From NCBI GenBank assembly GCA_028274465.1, contig CM051457.1, positions 103,291,982 through 103,355,981 of the forward strand: a stretch of 64,000 nucleotides of DNA. The letters run 5' to 3'. Below, one piece after another: positions 43,877 to 55,981 of this stretch. A model generated the notes under the pieces. It did no database searches. It had not been told where the DNA came from and saw only the letters and a list, made by a program, of their open reading frames with translations. Position 1 is the stretch's first letter; each line of letters opens with the position of its first letter. Position numbers and translations under genes: made by a program. This DNA comes from Plantago ovata (lineage: Eukaryota > Streptophyta > Magnoliopsida > Lamiales > Plantaginaceae).

Positions 43877-45085
43877 ATGATATCCGGTTTTGTTCAATGT
43901 AAGAAGCCCAGGGAGGCTATTGTTCTTTTTACTAAGATGGGAGAATCGCGATCGAAGCCTAATAAGGTGACTGCAGTAGCTGTTCTGGCAGCGTGTGCTG
44001 ATCTTGGCATGCTTGATTTGGGAAGGAGGATTCACAAGTTTTCCATTAAGAATGGCTTTGGTAATAATATCCATGTTTGCAACACTCTGATTGATATGTA
44101 TATAAATTTTGGGTGTATAGAAGCAGCACTCGAAGTTTTTGAGGGTATGAAGGAGCCAACAGTTTTTTCATGGTCAGCAATGATTCAAGGGCTGGAAATT
44201 CATGGGAAAGCTAAGGGAGCCTTGAAGCTCTTCTTCGATATGATTCAGACAAATACGAAGCCTAATGGAGTCACATTCATTGGACTTCTAAACGCTTGCA
44301 GCCATTTAGGATTGGTGGACGAAGGGCGTGCATTTTTCGCAAGCATGACTAGAGATTATAGAATCATTCCCACCATTGAACACTATGGTTGCATGGTAGA
44401 TCTACTGAGCAGAAGTGGACTTCCTGAAGAAGCCCACGAGTTAATCAAAAGGATGCCTATACAACCGAATGAAATCGTATGGGGTGCTCTTCTTGGTGGA
44501 TGCAAAATTCATAAAAATGTTGAATTGGCTGAGATAGCATTAAGTCACTTGCAGGGGCTGGATTCACTAAATGACGGGTATTATGTGGTTATGGCGTATG
44601 TATATTCAGAAGCAAAACGATGGGAAGATGCTGCAAATATAAGAAAGATGATGAAGTTCAGGGGATTGAAGAAGACACAGGGGTGGTGTTCGGTTAGTGT
44701 AAATGGCACAGTTCATGAGTTTGTTGCTGGAGATGACATGCATCCGCAGTCTGAGGAGATATTTCAGACTTGGAGTCGGTTACTTGTACAGATGAGGTTG
44801 AGAGGTTATGTACCAAACACCTCGGTTGTTCTACTGGATCTGGAAGAGAGTGAGAAAGAGAAGTTCTTGTCGCGCCATAGTGAGAAACTAGCATTGGCTT
44901 ATGCACTTATTAACACGAAGCAGGGAGAGACGATTCGGATCTTTAAGAATCTCCAAGTTTGTGAAGATTGTCATGCTTCATTCAAGTTGGCATCCAAGAT
45001 TGGTGGGAGAGAAATAGTCGCGCGTGACAGGAACAGGTTTCACTGTTTTAAAGATGGATCTTGTTCTTGCAGAGATTATTGGTAA
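43877..45085 (+). CDS. PPR protein, PLS-E-DYW type, 5'-truncated
   Basis: The 402-residue frame belongs to the organelle RNA-editing family. It opens inside a PPR motif (MISGFVQCKKPREAIVLF). PPR units follow, for example HVCNTLIDMYINFGCIEAAL, VFSWSAMIQGLEIHGKAKGA and VTFIGLLNACSHLGLVDEGR. Residues ~195-265 form the E region (VWGALLGGCKIHKNVELAE). From about 268 to the end is the DYW deaminase-like domain with HSEKLA (HxE), CEDCH and terminal DYW. Such proteins bind chloroplast or mitochondrial transcripts and convert C to U. Normal members have 500-900 residues and a targeting peptide; here the N-terminal repeats and peptide are missing, and upstream codons do not match. It is probably a truncated gene or pseudogene, unless a distant upstream exon supplies the start. 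Its last 269 bases are duplicated at 821-1089. Confidence 0.85.
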   Translation: MISGFVQCKKPREAIVLFTKMGESRSKPNKVTAVAVLAACADLGMLDLGRRIHKFSIKNGFGNNIHVCNTLIDMYINFGCIEAALEVFEGMKEPTVFSWSAMIQGLEIHGKAKGALKLFFDMIQTNTKPNGVTFIGLLNACSHLGLVDEGRAFFASMTRDYRIIPTIEHYGCMVDLLSRSGLPEEAHELIKRMPIQPNEIVWGALLGGCKIHKNVELAEIALSHLQGLDSLNDGYYVVMAYVYSEAKRWEDAANIRKMMKFRGLKKTQGWCSVSVNGTVHEFVAGDDMHPQSEEIFQTWSRLLVQMRLRGYVPNTSVVLLDLEESEKEKFLSRHSEKLALAYALINTKQGETIRIFKNLQVCEDCHASFKLASKIGGREIVARDRNRFHCFKDGSCSCRDYW

Positions 45086-46125
45086 GCAGCAATTGAGTTT
45101 ACTAGGTTCTAGTTTACTAGCAGCTACTCCATGTAGTAGTACTGTTTATGTAACCACATGAGAAATTAAAAAGGACTTTTTTGTTTTACTCTATGAAAAT
45201 ATAAGATGTGAGATGTTTTTCATTACTCTTTGAGAGTAGATGTGCAATATGTGGGGGAGGAAGAAGCTAACATGTTAAAGAACAGTTGGATAGTAATTAC
45301 TAATTACAACTCCCTAGTACATTTGTGTAACCTTTAGGTTGTAACTCTAAATTTCAACAGAGATTAAACCATAATTTTTACAAAGTTAAATCGCAACGAA
45401 CTACCGTCATAATCACAAATTTTTGTCGTCTGGAATTTTGAACTGGATCGAGAGGATGAAAGGTCTTGTATCACTTACCTACTTACCTATTACGATTGGT
45501 GCACACTCCATTGACGGTTCTACGGTTCATGAACTACAGGTTCATCCTCGGTTCATCAGGCAGGCATGAACCGTCTCATTTTAAGACTCTGCTTAGTCAT
45601 ATAAGATTCAGGTAGTAGTGTATGTTCCCATGAATGGGGGAAAAAGAACTAGCTTCTGAAAATTGTTCTGTTCTGCAGACCTGGGTAAATGTTTTTGCCA
45701 TTTTTTGAATTTCAAGGGCAGCTTATATGAATATGATGGAGTGACTTCCATGTTTTCTAACAACATGTTGGAATCCAAGTTGTGACATGCTGATAATTAC
45801 AACCACTATCATGTGGTAAATCTCAAAGCATGTAATCAATCATTGGGAAACATGTCGAGCTTATATATTAAAATAGTGTTGTGGGAGGAATAGGAAACTT
45901 GAAAATGGAGATAAAATATTGACATAAGCATTGAGGAATTATAATTCATAGACATTTATTGGGGAATCTGTTGATATGGGGAAAATCTTTATTTGTTGGA
46001 GAAAAGAGACCATTGTGCTATCTAATTAGACTAGAGCTTTGAGTGTAAAATACTAGATGTGTGTAAGAGTGCTTGTCTTCGGTGTATTTATTTGGAAATC
46101 CAATTGTTATATATCATAGGAAATC
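45086..46125. other. 3' flank of PPR gene, no gene seen
   Basis: Counterpart of 1090-2099, nearly identical, with a short GTTCTGTTCTGCAG difference near 45664. Confidence 0.6.
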
Positions 46126-46700
46126 CAAGTTGCAGGGCAAAATTCGGAGATAGTTGGGCGGTGGCAGACTCCGGATGTTGGAAAGGTGAAGCTTAACACA
46201 GATGCATCCATCAAGCCGGATAAAGGAGCAAATCTGGGGTGCGTAATTCGGGATGCTACAGGCGCTGTTTGTGTTTGGAATGGGCTAGTGGTTCCTGTCA
46301 TACAGAATCCGAAAGTAGCGGAAGTGCTGGCTTTGCAGGCAGGTATGCTGATGGTCTTATAGTCGGGGTTTCCATGCGTGCAATCTGAAGTAGATTGTAG
46401 CTCTATTGTTAATAAGCTACATACTGCACAGTACTCTTCATTCTCTCCTATTGGTGGTATGTTGGATGGTATTACAGAGCTAGCATCGGAGTTTCGTTCA
46501 ATTACTTTTTCTTTTATCCCTAGAAATTGTAAATAATATTGCACACTTGTTAGCTTATAATGCTAGGATGGATGAGCATGGTCTATAATCATTGCCATTT
46601 GAGAACCCAGATTTGTAACTTGTTTTTGTAATCTTGTTTTGTTGATATCATTAATATATATGATCTTTATTCTCAAAAAAATAAAATAAAATAACATAAA
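46126..46700 (+). mobile_element. LINE 3' end, copy 2
   Basis: Same RNase H-like remnant as at 2100-2684. It has an in-frame stop after AGMLMVL (near 46360) and the A tail has decayed to A runs split by T and C. Confidence 0.65.
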
Positions 46701-47722
46701 AAATGTGAACCTTAATTGTAGAATCTGCGTTAGACCACCACCCAAAACAACACCGTTTAATTAAAGCACGTAGGGGTATTTGTGGAAAAACAAACATCCG
46801 ACCATTAGTTTTAGTTAAACCAAACAAGGAAAAGGAAATGTGATTCGAACCAGATTTCCTACTTCCATTTAAGGAACCAAACAAGGAAATGCCCAACATC
46901 TCCTACTCCTTTTCTTACTTCTCAAGTTGAACCAGATTTCCTAGGAAATCATCCATTTCCTTTTCCTACTTAGAACCAAATGGGCTCCCACATATAGATG
47001 CCTGTTCGAATTAAGTGAGTGTCTTTTCATTCGTGCTTGTTCGATACACCACTGGGCTATTATAAATAATCCCTTCCAGGATTGCAGAAACACACAACAA
47101 TTTGCAATCTCTCCTTCTTCTCTATATCTCCAGAAAAGCAAAGCTTCTCATATTGTAGTAGTCCACCAGAGTTCGTATATTCCAGTACTTGTTATACGAT
47201 CTCACTTGCAGTTCTATCTTGGGAGACTATTGGCCGGATTCCGTAAGTACCAAGTGTATGACAAATAAGGTCTTAAGGACAGAATGCTACGCTCGGCTCT
47301 GCAGTTTTTTTTTTTGTCTATTTTTCGGGTTCTCATATTGATATTGTTCTGCATACACTATCCAACAGATCGACAATAAACGTATATTATTAGTTATCAC
47401 CCAAGATAAATCTAAACTGACACATCGAAACTAACTATAATAATTATATCATCATCGCACTTTATATTTAACAAAAATTAACTAAAAATAATCTAAACAT
47501 AAACATATATAATTAAATTAACAAATTAACATAATTAACATTATTAATTACAGTTAACATACAAACTAAAACAATTAAACAATCATAATTAAGCACAACA
47601 TATATAATTTAGTTATCACCCATAAGCCTAAACAGTGAACTCAAGATAATCTAAAAATAAACATAAATAATTAAATTAACTAATTAACATTATTAATCTA
47701 CTAAGTAACAAAATTATACTAA
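46701..47722. other. Non-coding stretch, copy 2 of 2685-3730
   Basis: Same promoter-like TATAAATAA (about 47060), shortened poly-T (47305) and G-poor tandem repeat (47390-47722). Confidence 0.5.
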
Positions 47723-47765
47723 ACTAGAAATTACGTCACATGCGACACGCTACGCGCGTGTGAAG
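47723..47765 (-). mobile_element. Helitron 3' terminus, copy 2
   Basis: Minus strand: a 6-bp stem (ACACGC/GCGTGT) around a 5-base loop, then a spacer and CTAGT. The better stem than in copy 1 supports the call. Confidence 0.5.
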
Positions 47766-48004
47766 CGTTTTCCTTATATAACATTATTCAAAAGAATACA
47801 TATTCATTAAGTTGTTGAAAGTTCATTTATTGAGCTGCAAATTTATACATATATTAAGCGCAAATCTTACATTCAGGAATTTTCAGGTTCAAATGTTATC
47901 TCACATTAAAAACATTATTTTTTTACGCTTACATTACAACTTTGTTACCAACTTTATTTAATTTTATTTTAAGCTACCGGTTTAACTTTTCTATTTCTTT
48001 CTTT

Positions 48005-48585
48005 TTTGCTAATAGTATATCAACTAAGTCTCACTCTCCAACATCATTACATAATGGTCCATTCTATTTTGCTAATAGTATATCAACTAAATCCATCTGT
48101 CTAACATCATTACATATTAGTCCATTCTATTTTTCTAACAATCTATCAACTAAATCCAACCCTTTAACATTATTCCATATTAGACCATTATATTTTTATG
48201 ACGAAAATTAATTTCCGAAAAAAAAGTTAGTTTCACGACTTAGTTTCAGAAAAAAGTTGGTTTCACAAAAAAAGTTAGTTTCACGACTTAGTTTCAGAAA
48301 AAAGTTGGTTTCACAAAAAAGTTAGTTTCACGACTTAGTTTCAGAAAAACATTGGTTTCACAAAAAAAATTAGTTTCAGGACTTAGTTTCAGAAAAAAGT
48401 CGGTTTCACAAAAACATATTTAGTTTCACGACTTAGTTTCAGAAAAAAGTCGGTTTCACGATTTAGTTTCAGAAAAAGTTGGTTTCACAAAAAAAGTTAG
48501 TTTTACGACTTAATTTCCGAAAAACTTTAGTTTCACAAAGTTGGTTTTACAACTTAATTTTAGAAAAAAGTTGATTTCACCTTAT
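48005..48585. repeat. 62-bp and 48-bp tandem arrays, copy 2
   Basis: The 62-bp array (48005-48205) and the 48-bp minisatellite (48215-48585) follow each other as in copy 1. About 80 bases before the first array are missing relative to copy 1. Confidence 0.8.
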
Positions 48586-48712
48586 TTATTTAATAAATAC
48601 TTTGTACGTTTCATTACAAAGTTCCTAATGGGATTATTCATCAATACGCTCCATTTAATTTCATTACAATGTTCTAACTCGGAGATTCTTAAAGATCCTA
48701 ATCCTCTCTCCC

Positions 48713-49190
48713 TTCAGAATAAACCGTTGAGCAAGACTGTAAATCAAAGCAACTAAAATGTATAAAGTTTTTTTATTCAAATTTAATGTTAGAGATCGTG
48801 CAAAAGTAGTATATCGAATGCGATTGTTATTCTATTTTCTTTCAACTTGATTGATATAGAGTTTGGCAGTATAGATTCATTAAATGGGATTGTTATTGTA
48901 AATTATTGTGAAATAGACTCGTAGAACACATTTAGTATAAATTATTTCGTAATATACCGGCTGAGTACGATTCTAAATCAAAAGCTAATAAAACATATAA
49001 CATCACTTGGTTCATTTTTATACGGAGCTAAAAAACGCAAAGGGGAAAAGAAAAGCAAAGGCCGGCAAAATAAAACGGAGCCTTGGAGAAATTGACACAT
49101 CTCTCAAGCCATACACGTTCTGCATATTCTAGAGTTTTTAGGTTCGAATTTTGTATCAAGTTTTCCTCTAGATTTTACTCAGGTTGATTA
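48713..49190. repeat. Dispersed repeat segment, copy 2
   Basis: Counterpart of 4793-5272. Confidence 0.85.
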
Positions 49191-51198
49191 TGCTAGAATA
49201 GGTTACAAAAGGTTTTTGTAATAGTTACTTGATCCTTTACAGTTTGAGATTTCGTAAGAAAGATCAAACGTAGGATTTGTGTCTTTTAGTTATAAAAGAT
49301 TTTTGACTTGAGGCTCCGTGGGATATTGTTTAACAAATACCCACCAGAAAGAAACCTTCTGTGTTCTTTACGTTTCCGCTGTGCATTAGTTTCTGATTTA
49401 CAGAGTTCTTGAGTCAGTGTTGTCTGCATTATTGTGACAACATTGATCTCAACATTGAGCTCGACAGTTGGTGTGTTTTCTGTGTTGCAGGTACCAGATT
49501 GTGATCCTCACGGTCTTTCACATTTCTATCAAATTAGTGATACATGGAAAACTTCATACAAATTAGTGTCTATATATATTTAGACTAATTTAACCTTACC
49601 TAATTAGAGAAAATCAATTAATTTGTAAGACTAAATTCTCAATTCTTAGTTAATTAGTAACCAAGATAATCTTTTACATGCATCTGAATATTTAAATTTA
49701 GGGACCCTTAAATTTATCTATTATATATTAGCCAATCTAATTTCTTTCCTTTCTTATTATCGGTTTTTATTAAATTTAATTTTGACAAAATTACATTTAC
49801 CACCCCTACTAAACACTCACTTTTCATCCTAATCCATCTTTCCCAAACAATTACATTCTAACCCAAGGGGTTGACTAACTTATAAACCCAATCTCAATTC
49901 CTTGCAAACAAACAATCCCTTAACCCCTTTCCTTTGTATTTTGTCCTTTTTCTTTTTTTGTTTTCATTTTTGCTTTTTCCTTTTTTTTAAGTTTTATATG
50001 AATAAACATAAATAATAATTTAGAAAAAAAAAAGGATGAAGATGAACAACGCCGATCAGAGCTGAATCATCTCCGATCGGAGCTGATCGTCAAGTCAGAA
50101 TCCCAAATCGAAACCAATGGGGGCTCTGATATGGTAGAGGGATACGACGTAGTCTTCATGTTTGGGACTTAAAAGTAAAATTGATGAGGCAGAGGTGGAT
50201 GAATTTGGAAGAATGAGAGAAGCTTGTGATGGAGATTGAAGATATATACAAATTAGATTCTGGATCAAGTATTCCCTTTCTTTATATTTCTTAAATTATT
50301 GGTGGTATTTAGTAAGGGCAAATGGCGAAATTAGAGTTGAAGCCCATGTGTGCCGTGGCATCGAAGACGACTGTGATTATGTAGTAGGCGGCCATGGAGA
50401 ATTGAAGAGGAGGAAAGAGAGAGAATGAAAGAAAAGGGAAAGAAAGAGAAAAGCTCCAATCGGAGTTACAAGCTCCGATCGGACGGAGCTACTGTTCATC
50501 TACTCCCTTTTTCTTTTCTTTTTATTAATTATTTATTTATTTAGTATTTTATTGTTAATAAAAAATTAAATAAAAGGAAAAAAGAAAAACATAAAATAAT
50601 TTGGGACTCATTTTGAAATATCCCAGATTTTGAGTTTCTTGAAATCCCTAAATTCTAGAAGCATCAATGGATTTGGGTTTACACAAGCATCTCACTCGAA
50701 CACAAGCATCTGTATCAGTCAAGCATCTGTTACGAGCAGGTATCTATGTTGAGTTGTTGACTGAAGTTTGATAAAACACCGCAATTGCCGCACGGTTTGT
50801 GCTAATGTCGATGCATGCATCTCTTTCTTTCTTTTTTTTTTTTTTTTCTGGTACGAATTCTATTCTTTTTTCCTGGAAGGAATTTTAATTTTCGGCAACC
50901 ACTTAATAAAAGTGAGGAATAAATTGAGTGATAAGCATCTAGCAGTGTTGAAACTATCACCAATCTGGCTTATTATTATCATTATTAACAGTGTGAGTGA
51001 GGGGCAAATGGATTTGAAGAAAGTGATGAAGTATGGGGTGATATATATATTACAAAGGTAAGTTGTTGTGTTGGGTAAAAGACAAGAAGCACTTCAATTT
51101 TGGTGCTTTCATTTCTCGCCCAGACTTTGGTGATATTAAGTGGATTTTTGGAATAAATGATGGGATCAAGTATCTTGATTTAGGTGTGTTCAAACCAT
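49191..51198. other. Non-coding stretch, copy 2 of 5273-6900
   Basis: It holds an extra ~380 bp (49990-50375) absent from copy 1, including an additional CTCCGATCGGAG palindrome near 50072. The MULE-like terminal motif is at about 49790-49820. No gene seen. Confidence 0.5.
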
Positions 51199-51540
51199 CG
51201 GATTTTTTCGGTTTCGGTTTACTATACCAAAATGTGTATCATTTCCTGTACCATTACTAAAATAGGAAATGATTGACCAACATTATATATATGAATTCCT
51301 CGAATTGTTCATTCTCCTTGTCATTATTAATTACTAAAATAGGATCAATAGTCCGAATTTCTAAATCATAATTCTCACCTAAATTATTAAATAGTGTTTA
51401 TGTTTATGTTGATAATTAACGACAAAGAGAATAAACAATTTGAGGGATTCATATATATCATTTGTTTGTCAATCTTTTCCTATTTTTAGTAATGGTATAC
51501 GAAATGGTATACATTTTGGTACAATAAGCCCGGACCGGGA
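51199..51540. mobile_element. Foldback / MITE-like element, internally deleted
   Basis: Arms as at 6902-7601 but only about 340 bp long; the two arms are almost adjacent. The left end reads CGGTTTCGGTTTACTATACC, which matches the right arm better than copy 1 does. Confidence 0.65.
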
Positions 51541-52319
51541 TTTTTGTTCAAAGGAACCGAATTTATCAATGATGTTTGGCATTTTAATGTGTGGTTGACT
51601 GATTAAGAGAAACGTGGTAGGTTGGAGAAAATATAGGAATTTTAGTTTGATAAATTAATACTAAAATTAACACAATCACCAAATTGATAGAAAGTTATTT
51701 GTAGGAATGATTTTAGGTCGCACCAATTTGATAGAAACTCTCAAAACTATCACCAATTTGTAACTTTTATATTCCTTGTTTTAATTAGTTTGGAGACCCG
51801 ATTAATAAACTAGAGTTGTGACAAAAAACCTCATATATATTTGAGTAATACAGGATTTACGATCGAAGGGATACGAGTTGCGTTAATTAAAAAAAAGTTG
51901 GGCCATGAGTGAATCGAAATGTTGACGTGGCAGTATTTGACGACGTTAAAATATAGTTTGATAGTTGAAGATGCTCTTTTCTCATTCCATTTTGCATTTA
52001 TAATTGCATCATACATTCATATTGTTTAAAATATATTCTATAACATAATGTCTTTTTTCTTTTTGAAACGGCAAATATTACAACTACCACTACACTATTT
52101 TTATACAACTGTTCCACACCACCTTATACCTCCACGCCTAAACCACCTTAGGTCTTTGGCATCTACATTCACAATGTCCAACACTCTAATTCGAAAATGT
52201 AATGATTAAAAGATGACCACTCATTTAAATCTCTTCCAAAATGCACGGTTATCCACTAAATCTATAACTAATATTAACCATACTTTACCAAACCACAAGA
52301 TTTTGATGCAAAAAAACCA
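51541..52319. other. Upstream region of cystatin gene, copy 2
   Basis: Counterpart of 7602-8375; the GTTGACGTGGCAG stretch is kept. Confidence 0.45.
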
Positions 52320-52328
52320 CTATAAATA
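52320..52328 (+). promoter_or_regulatory. TATA box of cystatin gene, copy 2
   Basis: CTATAAATA about 110 bases before the start codon, identical to copy 1. Confidence 0.65.
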
Positions 52329-52439
52329 TAACAACATACAAAAACATATATTCACAGCCAAAAATAAAAAAAATAAGAAGGAAAAAAAAAATAAAAAACT
52401 CAGCTTGCATCTTGTGCAAAAAATAATATAGACTAAGAA

Positions 52440-52778
52440 ATGACCATCATCAAGATACTCTCTTTCTTTTTCATTTTCACATTATTATTTGTCTCCTCTA
52501 ATGCTACATGCGAGTTGACCGTATTTGACGCCAAGGACCCTAAGGTGATAAAAGTAGCTAAGTTTGCAGTGGATGAGCACAACAAACAATCTAAACCCAC
52601 ATTGGTTTTCGACCGTGTGTTCCATTCAACCGGTATCAAAGTGTCTACTAGGACTCCATCTTACGCCCTTGTTATCTTGGCCCACCATGATGGTGCAAAA
52701 TCAGGTTATTATGATGTTCTTGTAACGATTGGCAAGGATGAGAAGGCATCTATTGTCGTTGAGGAAAAAAAAATCTAA
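52440..52778 (+). CDS. Divergent secreted phytocystatin, copy 2
   Basis: This 112-residue protein has the same signal-like N-terminus and VAKFAVDEHN signature as the gene at 8494. It differs by A2T, V31A and A63S, with two silent changes, so 5 of 339 bases. It too lacks an evident QxVxG loop and a PW loop. TATA box, leader and 3' flank are conserved, so both copies could be expressed. The base after the start codon changes from G to A (ATGGCC to ATGACC), a slightly weaker context. With three replacement and two silent changes there is no clear sign of strong purifying selection since duplication, but the numbers are too small to judge. Confidence 0.8.
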   Translation: MTIIKILSFFFIFTLLFVSSNATCELTVFDAKDPKVIKVAKFAVDEHNKQSKPTLVFDRVFHSTGIKVSTRTPSYALVILAHHDGAKSGYYDVLVTIGKDEKASIVVEEKKI

Positions 52779-53379
52779 CCGCACCCAACAAAGGATGGGG
52801 GGATCAGATTAATACGACCACAAATCTCTTTTTGTCATTGTATTTTTCCAATTTTTACCTTTAGTATCACATTTGAAATAACATATATTAGTCATGTATT
52901 AAATTATTAGGAAATAACCCTTCGAATTTCGATGGGAAATGTTAGAGACGTAAATAATTAAATAAAATTACTTAAAATGTATACTAATATTCTCTTTCAA
53001 TTTGTTGTCAAAGAGTTTATAGAATAAACCCATCGAATGTATTGTTATTTTATTATAAATAATTGTGGAATAAACCTCTGAACAAATTTATTGTTCTAAA
53101 TTATTTTGAAATAAACTTTTTAAGGACGACCATAAATAAAAACGAATTATGGTGTTATTTTATTTGCTTGTTGTAGTATAGTCGTATTAAATGCGATTGT
53201 TATTCCATACTCTCAATTTTATTGATAAACTTTATTGTTTCAGAATAAACCGTTGAGCAAGACTGTAAATCAAAGCAACTAAAATATATAAAGTTTTTTT
53301 ATTCAAATTTAATGTTAGAGATTTTGCAAAAGTAGTATATCTAATGCGATTGTTATTCTATTTTATTTCGACTTGATTG
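52779..53379. other. 3' flank of cystatin copy 2 and dispersed repeat
   Basis: Counterpart of 8833-9433, ending with GATTG (53375-53379) before the Tat LTR. Confidence 0.6.
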
Positions 53380-54222
53380 TGTTGAAGGGTAATTCGTACT
53401 TCTTCCTAAGTTCGCAATAGATCGTCACAGTACACTATTTTAGGTCTCCTTCATGTAGTCTTCCTCTTAAGATCATAGGAATCCTTCATGTAGCTTCCTC
53501 GTACTTGAAAGAGACTGTAGGGGGGGGGGGGTTAGTACCTCGTGCCCGGTTTGTCGAGGATCAAACCGGAGGGACGACTTTACGTGTAGGGAGTTGAAGG
53601 GCTTCCATAGTAAGAGTAGTAAATGTAGTAGGTGAGTGGTGGGTGAGAGCTTTGAATGCTTACCTAGCGGATACTGAATGAGTCCCCTTTATATACTTGT
53701 AGTATTTTATTGTTACTTTATGTAGGATCGTGACAAGTGTCCGGCCGAGATTGAAGCCTCCTTTGGCCCAAGCCCATTAAGGAGGTCCATGGGCTTTGGC
53801 CCAAACATCTTGACTAGGGTTTGGAGGGTATTATTGACTTTTTGGGTTCCATGGATTATTCTGGAAGACGGGTCCCACAGGGAGCGACCATGGGTGGTTG
53901 CCCTTGGTCCTCGTGCCTTCCTCTTACGTCCGTGGTCCGAGTAGTGCTCTGCCTAGTCTCTTTTGGAGGGTGTCACCTTGACGTAAGGTCCTCCTCGCGC
54001 CCTAGAGATGCTCCTCGAGCCCAACAGCTGCATTGTCCTTGTAGTGAGCTTATTTTGAGGGTTGGCCTCTTAGTGAGGGTCGGACCGTATGTTGGTCGAG
54101 CCACACCTAAGTGACATACTTGGGTGTGGTCGCGCTCTTTGAGGGACGACCCTTGATGCTTTGTCGCGCTCTTAGACCGCTCCAGTTCGTACACGCGGAT
54201 TGGACATATTTTAACACCAACA
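53380..54222 (-). repeat. Tat 3' LTR, copy 2
   Basis: 843 bp, TGTTGAAGGG to AACACCAACA. Same GATTG flank as 9434-10279, proving one insertion event before duplication. Confidence 0.95.
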
Positions 54223-54831
54223 TATGTCCCCCTAGTTTCCAAGTATCTTTGTAGAAGATATTTGAGGAACTATGTTGAAGTAGAGGTCGAGCAGAGCCTC
54301 GACTAGTAGTGGGCGAAAAAAGATTTTCGTATTCGCGCCTTGGTGCCTTTCCCTCCTCCTATCTCTCCCTTCCCCCCTTTTTATAGGGTGCGAGCAGACG
54401 TTTCTCGGACCTTATAAAAGGGGTATATTTACTGGCTAGAGATTGGATCCGGGTAAGTGTCCTTTGGTGGAAATAGGTTATTTGGTTATTTGCCTCTTCG
54501 CTATCCTCTTTGTAAATTATCTCGAGGAGACAATTGTGAGTAAATGGAATGGAATGATTTTCTTCCACTTTTTTCTCTTGACAATTTGTTGAGAAGCTTC
54601 ATGAGAAAGTGGCTCCTCGGTACCGTAAAAAGGAATCCTTTGATTTTTCTTCTCGGGTGAATGGTCGCTCGTCGCTCATCAACTTATCCGCATGACATGG
54701 TCCTCGCTCTACGGATTATCTTGGGTGATTAGGTAATCCGCGTTCTTCCGAGAAAATGTGCCGGTGCAGGAGCGTGGAGGGTAGATTGGTAAATCCGTCA
54801 GGCGGCTGTGATCTGAACCGTTGATAGTGGA

Positions 54832-54902
54832 CACGTGTTCAGTCCGCATGGAGCGAGGGTAGGCGACGGTTCGTATTCCCGAGATACCCTTCTATAAATA
54901 GG
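54832..54902 (+). promoter_or_regulatory. G-box and TATA box of Tat antisense ORF, copy 2
   Basis: CACGTG at 54832-54837 and CTATAAATA at 54892-54900, with the same spacing as in copy 1. Confidence 0.6.
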
Positions 54903-55981
54903 CCAAGACCGGATCATTCCACACTTTTCGCAACATATTCACTCAGAGCATATAGAGAGAGCGAGGACCATTTTAAGACGATCGACAAGCAGACTCTTCG
55001 AGACCAAGTTAGATCGAGGACTCTTTTCAGGCGATCAAACACCGTTTTTTCCGGCGGAGTTCGAGTTTCCCGGTGCGGTTTCCGTTTTCAAGCCTTCAAC
55101 CAAACTTTCGCAAGTAAGTTCTCATCCCAAAACGTGAATTACTTGCTTCCATTGTATGCTCCTTTTCGTCTTTTGTTTTCGCATTTCCTCTAACATGCCG
55201 GAATCCGGTGGCCTGAGTTCTTGGCCGGTAAATAGAGGACTTAAAACATGACTTAAACGGACTTACCGGAAAACCCATGCTTCCCCTTTTATTGCTCTGC
55301 AATTCCCCGTTACCTCCTTAGCGTCGGATTGTAACTGTAAAAATACGTAATTAGGAGCGTTTAGGCCTTGCCGCGTTTTTGAGCGGTTGGTCGCTCTTGT
55401 GCTCCTTGATTTTTTGTATGCTCTTGATATGCTCGTATTTGTGCTATTCGTCCCCCTTGCATGCTTGCCGTTTTTTGTAGAGTAACTTCTTTTTATCTAT
55501 CTTTTTTTGAGAATTTTCTCCGTTCGGGAGGTCGAACATAACAAAATACATAAACGGACCTCTCGGACTATCACCAACCATCCTAACTCTTCTTTGCCTA
55601 CCCATTTAGGATGTCCGAGAGAAGCGACGAAAGCCAAAACCGCCGCGAGGTCGAGGAGTATGGGAGCGACCATACTACGTCAGCCGATACATTAGAGATA
55701 TCGGCGATGTTTCTAGATACTACCTTGGAGCACGCCGCCGTGGGCGAGGAGCCCGCTCCTGAATCCGGGGAGGAAGAAGGATCTGAGGGATTGGGGAAGA
55801 AGACCAACTCGAGGAGGGTGAAGAAGGCGAAGACACCCATGATGAAGATGACGATGATGCGACCGAGGAGGAAGAAGAAGCGGCCGAGTATCGGCTAGTT
55901 ACTCGTAAGAGGCGTCGGAGCGAGGACGAAGACTTTATTGATGATAGGACCGAAGAGGAGGGGGGTCCTTCCAATCCTGGG

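Noticed and set aside
47942-48211. Open frame with FANSISTKS-type repeats
   Set aside because: Produced by the 62-bp tandem array; the corresponding region of copy 1 does not keep it.
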